Shown one piece after another: positions 58,961 to 64,000 of a stretch of 64,000 bases of DNA. The stretch's first letter is position 1; each line of letters opens with the position of its first letter. The DNA comes from Runella zeae DSM 19591. Lineage in GTDB: Bacteria > Bacteroidota > Bacteroidia > Cytophagales > Spirosomataceae. The stretch is taken from positions 186,001 to 250,000 of the forward strand of contig NZ_KE384038.1 in NCBI RefSeq assembly GCF_000423565.1, in the 5' to 3' direction. The notes under the pieces are model-generated. The model had not been told where the DNA came from and did no database searches. It saw nothing but the letters and a program-made list of their open reading frames with translations. Both the position numbers and the translations under genes were made by a program.

Positions 58961-60589
58961 CTAGGGTTTTACTTCTTTCACTGGCACAACGCTGTTGAGA
59001 TACTCCTCGATGTTGGTATAGCCGTCTTTGTTTTTGTCCAAACTTGCATCGGCAGGATTGCGAGGGTCGAGGCCATTTTTGGTTTCCCAGACGTCGGGCA
59101 TACCGTCGTTGTCGGAGTCTTTGTAAGGAGTACCTTTATATTCGGGATAGCCTCCTACTTGAGCAATATCGGTAATAATTCCCTGTTTGTAGGAATCAAT
59201 GGGTAAACGACGATGCTTAAACTGTGTTTCGGGGAGTTTTACATCATCGCGATACATGATTTTTCCAGTACGTACTTGTTCTACTACTCGCATATCCACC
59301 GCGTCTCTTTTGGGGAGAGTGGCTCCTGCATGGGCCAGTACATAATCGTGGGCTTTTTGAGTAGGCAAAATCGTCATTTCGGGCATTGGAAGTGGCTGAT
59401 TTACTTTGATATCGGCGGTATATTTGTCCGCATTTTTGAAATTTTCAACTTGTACACCACCGTTCCAATTGTCTTTGGTGACAGTCTCATTTCCTTCTAC
59501 TACATTGCCTACGACGTAGGCTCTGCCAAAAGTAAGATAGCCTAATTTGCTTCTGCCCGACTCTGGTTTTAAGATACGATAGCCGATAGGAGAGTCTTTG
59601 GGAGTAAGCGGGCCGGGTTTGAAATAGTTATTGACAATATTGTACATAGCCCGATAATCCCCACCATCTACGGAGCGGTGTACCCAATTGAAAACGACAT
59701 TGTTGACAAAATTAAAGACCCCATACCAGCCAATAGAAGGATTTCGGCCAGCATTGTCGGCCCATAGATTGCGCATAAAACTACAGTTTTCGCCGCCAAG
59801 TGTACTTCCAAAGGCGTGGTTCCAGGTATCAAGTGCTTCCGAAAAAATAGAGTTTTGGATGGTAATATTGACGGTGGGGAGTTTTTGCTCAATCGCTCCT
59901 GTGCTGTCGTTGTACATATGTCGGTACATCGACATATTTTCGTCTAGTCCCCAACTCGCCGAAACGTGGTCGATGATGATGTTTCCGATGGGGTTGCCAC
60001 CGATAGAATCGTCACGGCGGCCTACGTTGGTTTCGCCCCTTCTAAAACGCATATAACGAATCACTACATCGTGGGTATTGATCCAGACAGATTCGCCTGC
60101 CACGCAAACACCATCTCCGGGGGCGGTTTGACCCGCTATGGTGATATAAGGTGCCCGAATGATAAGCGGAGATTTGAGGCGGATAATACCCGCTACATTG
60201 AACACCACAGTACGAGCACCGCCTTGTTCGCAAGCTTCGCGGAGCGTACCCGGACCGCTGTCGGCCAGACTACTTACCACATACACTTTTCCGCCACGCC
60301 CTCCAAAAGAGAAAGCACCGCCGCCCTCTGCTCCCGGAAAAGCAGGAATAGAAGCCTGCGGTAAGTCTACCGGTCGCCCTGCCCAAGGGATGTAAGGTTT
60401 GCCTTCGCGCGCTTCTTTTTGAATAATAGGTAGTGCTTTTTGCCAAGCAATATTTGATTGATGATAGGCTTCTTTGAGCATGTCATCGCTGGCTTTTTGG
60501 ACGTCCTGAGGTACTTGGGGGTACTGAGCCCATGCCGGAAGCGACAGGAGGCTTACAACTATCAGTGGTGTGAGAAAGTGTTTTTTCAT
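58961..60589 (-). CDS. Pectate lyase family 1 (PL1) protein
   Basis: This 542-residue exported enzyme has a signal peptide (about 1-21, ending AWAQ). It cleaves polygalacturonate by beta-elimination. The beta-helix carries FPGAEGGGAFSFGGRGGKVY in part, VIRYMRFRRGETNVGRRDDS in part, and the PL1 core IIIDHVSASWGLDENMS. The C-terminus has a calcium-binding thrombospondin-3-like segment (DSDNDGMPDVWETKNGLD, DKNKDGYTNIEEYL), common in secreted lyases of Bacteroidota. It lies 65 bases downstream of susD and is the first enzyme of the locus, so pectin or a pectic backbone is the likely target. Confidence 0.9.
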   Translation of the reverse strand: MKKHFLTPLIVVSLLSLPAWAQYPQVPQDVQKASDDMLKEAYHQSNIAWQKALPIIQKEAREGKPYIPWAGRPVDLPQASIPAFPGAEGGGAFSFGGRGGKVYVVSSLADSGPGTLREACEQGGARTVVFNVAGIIRLKSPLIIRAPYITIAGQTAPGDGVCVAGESVWINTHDVVIRYMRFRRGETNVGRRDDSIGGNPIGNIIIDHVSASWGLDENMSMYRHMYNDSTGAIEQKLPTVNITIQNSIFSEALDTWNHAFGSTLGGENCSFMRNLWADNAGRNPSIGWYGVFNFVNNVVFNWVHRSVDGGDYRAMYNIVNNYFKPGPLTPKDSPIGYRILKPESGRSKLGYLTFGRAYVVGNVVEGNETVTKDNWNGGVQVENFKNADKYTADIKVNQPLPMPEMTILPTQKAHDYVLAHAGATLPKRDAVDMRVVEQVRTGKIMYRDDVKLPETQFKHRRLPIDSYKQGIITDIAQVGGYPEYKGTPYKDSDNDGMPDVWETKNGLDPRNPADASLDKNKDGYTNIEEYLNSVVPVKEVKP

Positions 60590-60654
60590 GTTTTATTAAG
60601 TTCAAAATTTAACCTTTCCTTGTTTCAATCAAGCAACAAGGAAAGGTTGGAGAT

Positions 60655-62415
60655 TTATTGCAAAGGGTCAAATCCGCCTCCCCAAGTATTGTTTTGGATG
60701 AGTTTGGGGTTATTGTCTAGTGCTGATTGGGGAATCGCAAAAAAGTAATATTCGGGTTTCCACTTGATAGCGTACTTGGTGTCTAATTGTTTGGTGACAA
60801 TCGTAAAGTATTTAGAATAAGCAAGATCCAAATCCACATTGTCGCGAGTGGTGGCAAAATCCGCCGGTACGCCTGTCGTGTTGAGATTTATGGTTACGCC
60901 TGTTCTACGTTTTCCATTCAAGGTTTTTTCGATGAGTTTCCAACGGCGTAAATCCCAAAAGCGTTTGCCTTCAAATGCAAATTCGATTTGACGTTCAAAC
61001 AGAATAGCCTCAAACATTTCGTCACGACTCATATTGGCTTTGAGTCCATACATACCGTCGGAGCCTGCTTCAATCCCTGCCCGCTTGCGAATGGCTTTGA
61101 GCTGTGTATAGGCTTCGTCGAGGTTGTTGATACCGCAAGCACTTTCGGCGAGGTTGAGTAGTACTTCGGCAAAACGGATTTCAATCCAGTCGGTTCCCGA
61201 AAACTGCACATCACTTACTCCTACGGTAGGGTTGATGGCTTTGCGCGTATAAAAACCCGTATTGGACGCGCGCGCTTCTACGGTTTTGTTGTTTACAAAA
61301 TAAGTCCAAACCTTGAAAGACGTGTTGCCATTCAAAGGCCAATTGGCACCGTTGTAAGCGATAGTTTTATCAAAACGCGGGTCACGATTTTTGTAAAACA
61401 ATTGGTCTGTATAAGGGTATTTGGTCGATTCTCCTATTTTTTTGCCGTCTTTCATCGGAAAAGCCTTTACCATTTCCCATGATGGCTGATTGGAGCCGCC
61501 GCCCGTACCCGTATAAGAAGGGCGAGTGCTATTGTCGTACCCATTATTTTTTCTGACTTGGTCGCCCGTAGAAGTATTGAATCCTGTCAAGAAAACAGCT
61601 TCGGGATTGTTGACTTCCTGAAACCATAGTTGGTCAAAAGACGCATGAAGGCCGTAGCCGCTTGCGACCAATAAATCGTAGGCTTGCTTGTTGGCGGTGT
61701 AGGCGGCTTGCCATTTGGCAGCATCACCCGACGGGTTGAACTGAGGACTAGCTGCAAAGAGTAGCACGCGACCTTTGAGTGCGGCGGCAGCGCCTTTGGT
61801 AATACGCCCCCAATCAGAACTGCCCCATTTGCCCGGCAAAAACAAAATGGCCGAATCAAGGTCGCTGACGATTTGCTTATAACTTTCGGTGGTGGTATTG
61901 CGGGGCAAAAATGCAAGGTCTCGGGCTTCTACTCCTACGGCTTGGAGTGGTTTTGTGACCAAAGGCACTCCACCATACAAACGCACCAAATCAAAATAAC
62001 GCCAAGCTCTGAAGAAAAGGGCTTGGGCATTCAAACGGTTTTTGGTGGCTTGGGCGATAGGCCCACTGTTGACATCGTTGATAAACATGTTGATAACTCG
62101 AATTTTTCCGTAGTTGTTGGTGGCGTTGAGGGCGGTTCCGAAGTCGGTCACGTCGTTTACTACCAAAGTCCCTTCAAAAAACTTGCTTTCGCCAAAAGAC
62201 TCATCCGACAAGTCGGGGCGAGTGCCCCAAGTGCCTCCCCAGTTGGGAAGGTTTTGGTCGTAGATATAGTCGAGGTTCATACGAGCCAAAATCGAATCTT
62301 TGAAAATGAGATTGCCGTTGACCGAGCCTAAGTCGGTTTTGTCGAGTACTTTTTCGCAGCTAGCTAATCCCAGCAAAGCCAGTATGCAGAGGGTGAAAAT
62401 ATGACTCAGTTTCAT
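60655..62415 (-). CDS. susD: SusD/RagB-family outer membrane lipoprotein
   Basis: This 586-residue lipoprotein (Cys at residue 20, LGLASCEK) caps a SusC transporter and binds the target glycan. Family hallmarks include NRLNAQALFFRAWRYFDLVRLYGGVPLV (in parts), ITKGAAAALKGRVLLFAA, WIEIRFAEVLLNLAE and FEGKRFWDLRRWKL, with a terminal PQSALDNNPKLIQN. The length is typical for large family members. It follows the SusC gene by 90 bases, the invariable order. The binding specificity is not readable from sequence; PL1 and GH43 neighbours suggest a pectic glycan. Confidence 0.93.
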   Translation of the reverse strand: MKLSHIFTLCILALLGLASCEKVLDKTDLGSVNGNLIFKDSILARMNLDYIYDQNLPNWGGTWGTRPDLSDESFGESKFFEGTLVVNDVTDFGTALNATNNYGKIRVINMFINDVNSGPIAQATKNRLNAQALFFRAWRYFDLVRLYGGVPLVTKPLQAVGVEARDLAFLPRNTTTESYKQIVSDLDSAILFLPGKWGSSDWGRITKGAAAALKGRVLLFAASPQFNPSGDAAKWQAAYTANKQAYDLLVASGYGLHASFDQLWFQEVNNPEAVFLTGFNTSTGDQVRKNNGYDNSTRPSYTGTGGGSNQPSWEMVKAFPMKDGKKIGESTKYPYTDQLFYKNRDPRFDKTIAYNGANWPLNGNTSFKVWTYFVNNKTVEARASNTGFYTRKAINPTVGVSDVQFSGTDWIEIRFAEVLLNLAESACGINNLDEAYTQLKAIRKRAGIEAGSDGMYGLKANMSRDEMFEAILFERQIEFAFEGKRFWDLRRWKLIEKTLNGKRRTGVTINLNTTGVPADFATTRDNVDLDLAYSKYFTIVTKQLDTKYAIKWKPEYYFFAIPQSALDNNPKLIQNNTWGGGFDPLQ

Positions 62416-62505
62416 GATTTAGGTGCTTATGCACAGTTATTTGTGATGGTTTTATCTGTCAATCGGGTTGACATCAGATTTCAAATTGTTGGATTCAACG
62501 GTTGG

Positions 62506-64000
62506 TTACAGACCTAAATTAAGACCCAATGAAAACGAGCGAAGCGTAGGATATGCATCATAGCTTCCTGAGTAGGTTTTGTAACTGTAGGGGTTATAAA
62601 AGTTGAAAGGATTGACGGCTACCAAATAAACTTTTAGGTTGTTGAGTCCCAGTTTTTTAGAAGCTTGGGCGGGTAGATTATAAGAAACATTGAAATTTCG
62701 CATCCCTGCCGATAGCGCATTGACAAACCAAAACTCTGAGACTACATTGTAAGCATCACGATAGTAAGGACTAGGGTAAGCAGCTTGGGTGTTTTGAGGA
62801 GTCCAGTGGTCGGCCCAGAATTGAGGGCGATTGGCGGTCAGGGTAGCTTGCGAACGGGCGCTTGATTCAATCACGGCTTGTCCGCCAAAGGAAGCTCCCA
62901 TTACGGCCGAAACCGTGAGGTTTTTGTAAGTAGTGCTTACATTAAATCCTAACCCATAATGATTGTTGGCTTTTTTGGTCAGAAAATCTAAATCAGCATC
63001 GGTGATTTTTCCGTCAGGGGCGGTGTATTGACCAGAAGCGTCTTTGGGTCCTCTGATGTCTTGGTAATAAAGCATGCCGGGCTTAGGGGCCGCCCCGAAA
63101 ATGGTGTAATTGGGGTTTTTCTCCAACCAGCTATCGACGTCTTGCTGGGTACGAAACATCCCCAAATACCGATAGCCTTGTACGCCCATGTCGGTAGATT
63201 TTCCGATAGGGTCTTCATAAGTACCAAGTTTGCCTTTGTCCACATCAACTATCAATTGCTTGTTGTCGTTCCACGACAAGAAAGTATTGATTTTGTAAGA
63301 CCAATCGCTGGTGATTTTGTTGGACCAACCCAATGAGATTTCATACCCAAAACCATCTACCGAAGCGTAGTTTTCGGAAGGAAGTGTGGCACCTACTAAC
63401 AGAGGTACGGAAGATGTAAGAGCCGTGAGCATATTGTAGCGATGGTCATAAAACGCATCAAAGCCAAAGGAAAGGCGATTTTTGAGGAATTGGGCATCTA
63501 TCCCAAAGTTATATTTGGTGTTGTTGTCCCAGCGGGCCTGACGGTTTGACATGGCATTGTTGGGAGAGACAATCAAAGGACGGTCGGCGTTTCCTCCAAA
63601 TACGGCTCCTTTACCGGTTTGGATAGAGTAGCTAGTGAGCCAGTTGTAAGCTTTGGTGGCGTCTCCTCCCATAAAGCCCAATGAGCCACGGAATTTGAGG
63701 AAATCCACAAAAGAGACATTGTTTTTGAAGAATTGTTCATCCGAAATCACCCAACCCGCAGAGATAGAAGGGAAAAATCCCCAGCGATATTCGGGGGCGA
63801 AGTTGGTAGAAGCGTCATAACGAGCGGCTATTTCGACCAAGTACTTGTTGGCAAAATTGTAATTGATACGACCTGCATAAGACAGGTTTCCTGATTCTGA
63901 TTGTGTCTCATTGGCGGTTTGGGTACCAGTGGCGTAGCGCATATTGTCGAGGCCGCCGATGATTACGCCCTCAGCCATGGCCGCTACACTGTTGAAATTG
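62506..64000 (-). CDS. susC: SusC/RagA-family TonB-dependent transporter, C-terminal part
   Basis: Only the last about 498 codons are inside the window. The frame stays open to 64000, so the N-terminal signal, carboxypeptidase-like domain and plug lie beyond the edge; the internal Met at 63978 is not the start. The visible part is the outer-membrane barrel: RYDASTNFAPEYRWGFFPSI, VDFLKFRGSLGFMGGDATKAYNWL in part, FGFDAFYDHRYNML, and the final FSLGLNLGL strand with an ending typical of SusC (NLKVYLVAVNPFNFYNPYSYKTY in part). It imports oligosaccharides bound by SusD. Together they start the polysaccharide locus. Confidence 0.93.
   Translation of the reverse strand, partial: NFNSVAAMAEGVIIGGLDNMRYATGTQTANETQSESGNLSYAGRINYNFANKYLVEIAARYDASTNFAPEYRWGFFPSISAGWVISDEQFFKNNVSFVDFLKFRGSLGFMGGDATKAYNWLTSYSIQTGKGAVFGGNADRPLIVSPNNAMSNRQARWDNNTKYNFGIDAQFLKNRLSFGFDAFYDHRYNMLTALTSSVPLLVGATLPSENYASVDGFGYEISLGWSNKITSDWSYKINTFLSWNDNKQLIVDVDKGKLGTYEDPIGKSTDMGVQGYRYLGMFRTQQDVDSWLEKNPNYTIFGAAPKPGMLYYQDIRGPKDASGQYTAPDGKITDADLDFLTKKANNHYGLGFNVSTTYKNLTVSAVMGASFGGQAVIESSARSQATLTANRPQFWADHWTPQNTQAAYPSPYYRDAYNVVSEFWFVNALSAGMRNFNVSYNLPAQASKKLGLNNLKVYLVAVNPFNFYNPYSYKTYSGSYDAYPTLRSFSLGLNLGL

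Noticed and set aside
1-64000. tRNA, rRNA or tmRNA genes
   Set aside because: I scanned for T-loop and acceptor-stem patterns by eye and saw none; a covariance-model search would be needed to be certain.

Overview
The window comes from the chromosome of a Bacteroidota bacterium, most likely of the Cytophagales/Spirosomataceae (Runella-like) group; the taxon is inferred. Evidence: a SusC/SusD pair, a type IX secretion C-terminal sorting domain, lipoprotein signals of Bacteroidota style, -33/-7 promoters of the TTG-n19/20-TAnnTTTG type, weak Shine-Dalgarno sites, and the ribosomal order rplM-rpsI-rpsB-tsf. No tRNA, rRNA, CRISPR array, prophage or complete insertion sequence was seen.

Layout. 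0-4.3 kb: an hlyD-tolC efflux pair on the minus strand, separated by an unusual degenerate tandem repeat, then an Rpn/PD-(D/E)XK nuclease-like protein. 4.5-8.8 kb: a two-subunit molybdenum hydroxylase (IorA/IorB type) and dihydrolipoyl dehydrogenase. 8.9-12.0 kb: four unrecognised envelope proteins. 12.3-16.8 kb: an outer-membrane barrel, a LytTR regulator, MscL, a DUF3078 protein, and an apparent operon of a sigma factor with a C-terminal membrane anchor, a 69-residue protein and an MscS-like channel. 16.9-19.8 kb: rplM-rpsI-rpsB-tsf. 19.9-22.9 kb: nadB and a DUF5690-type membrane protein.

22.9-27.1 kb is the most island-like part. It has an intact antitoxin-like gene, a VapC toxin that has lost its N-terminus, then a tightly coupled pair: an LRR-Roc-COR (Roco) GTPase and a Schlafen/AlbA_2 protein with a GHKL-like C-terminal domain. 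The GTPase gene is compositionally mosaic. This pair is my leading candidate for an undescribed (possibly defence or stress-signalling) system, by inference only.

27.1-33.5 kb: a divergent pair of exported RraA-like and enolase-superfamily enzymes, three small lipoproteins (two of them Cys-rich paralogues), a glycosyltransferase-like protein and a quinone oxidoreductase. 33.8-38.8 kb: L-rhamnose catabolism (RhaD-dehydrogenase fusion, isomerase, FGGY kinase). 39.2-44.7 kb: a DUF4350-like exported protein, a lipocalin-like lipoprotein and a 1248-residue T9SS metalloprotease. 45.1-48.1 kb: a FIST sensor, a cytoplasmic hybrid histidine kinase and an HPt protein.

48.3-64.0 kb is a polysaccharide utilisation locus on the minus strand: SusC (cut by the window end), SusD, a PL1 pectate lyase, a beta-helix/putative barrel fusion, a GH43-type lipoprotein, a sialidase-fold protein, a GH67-like alpha-glucuronidase and an (alpha/alpha)6-barrel hydrolase. 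With the rhamnose genes 10 kb away, it suggests use of a pectic or other rhamnose- and uronate-containing plant glycan. Several palindromic REP-like intergenic elements recur across the window.
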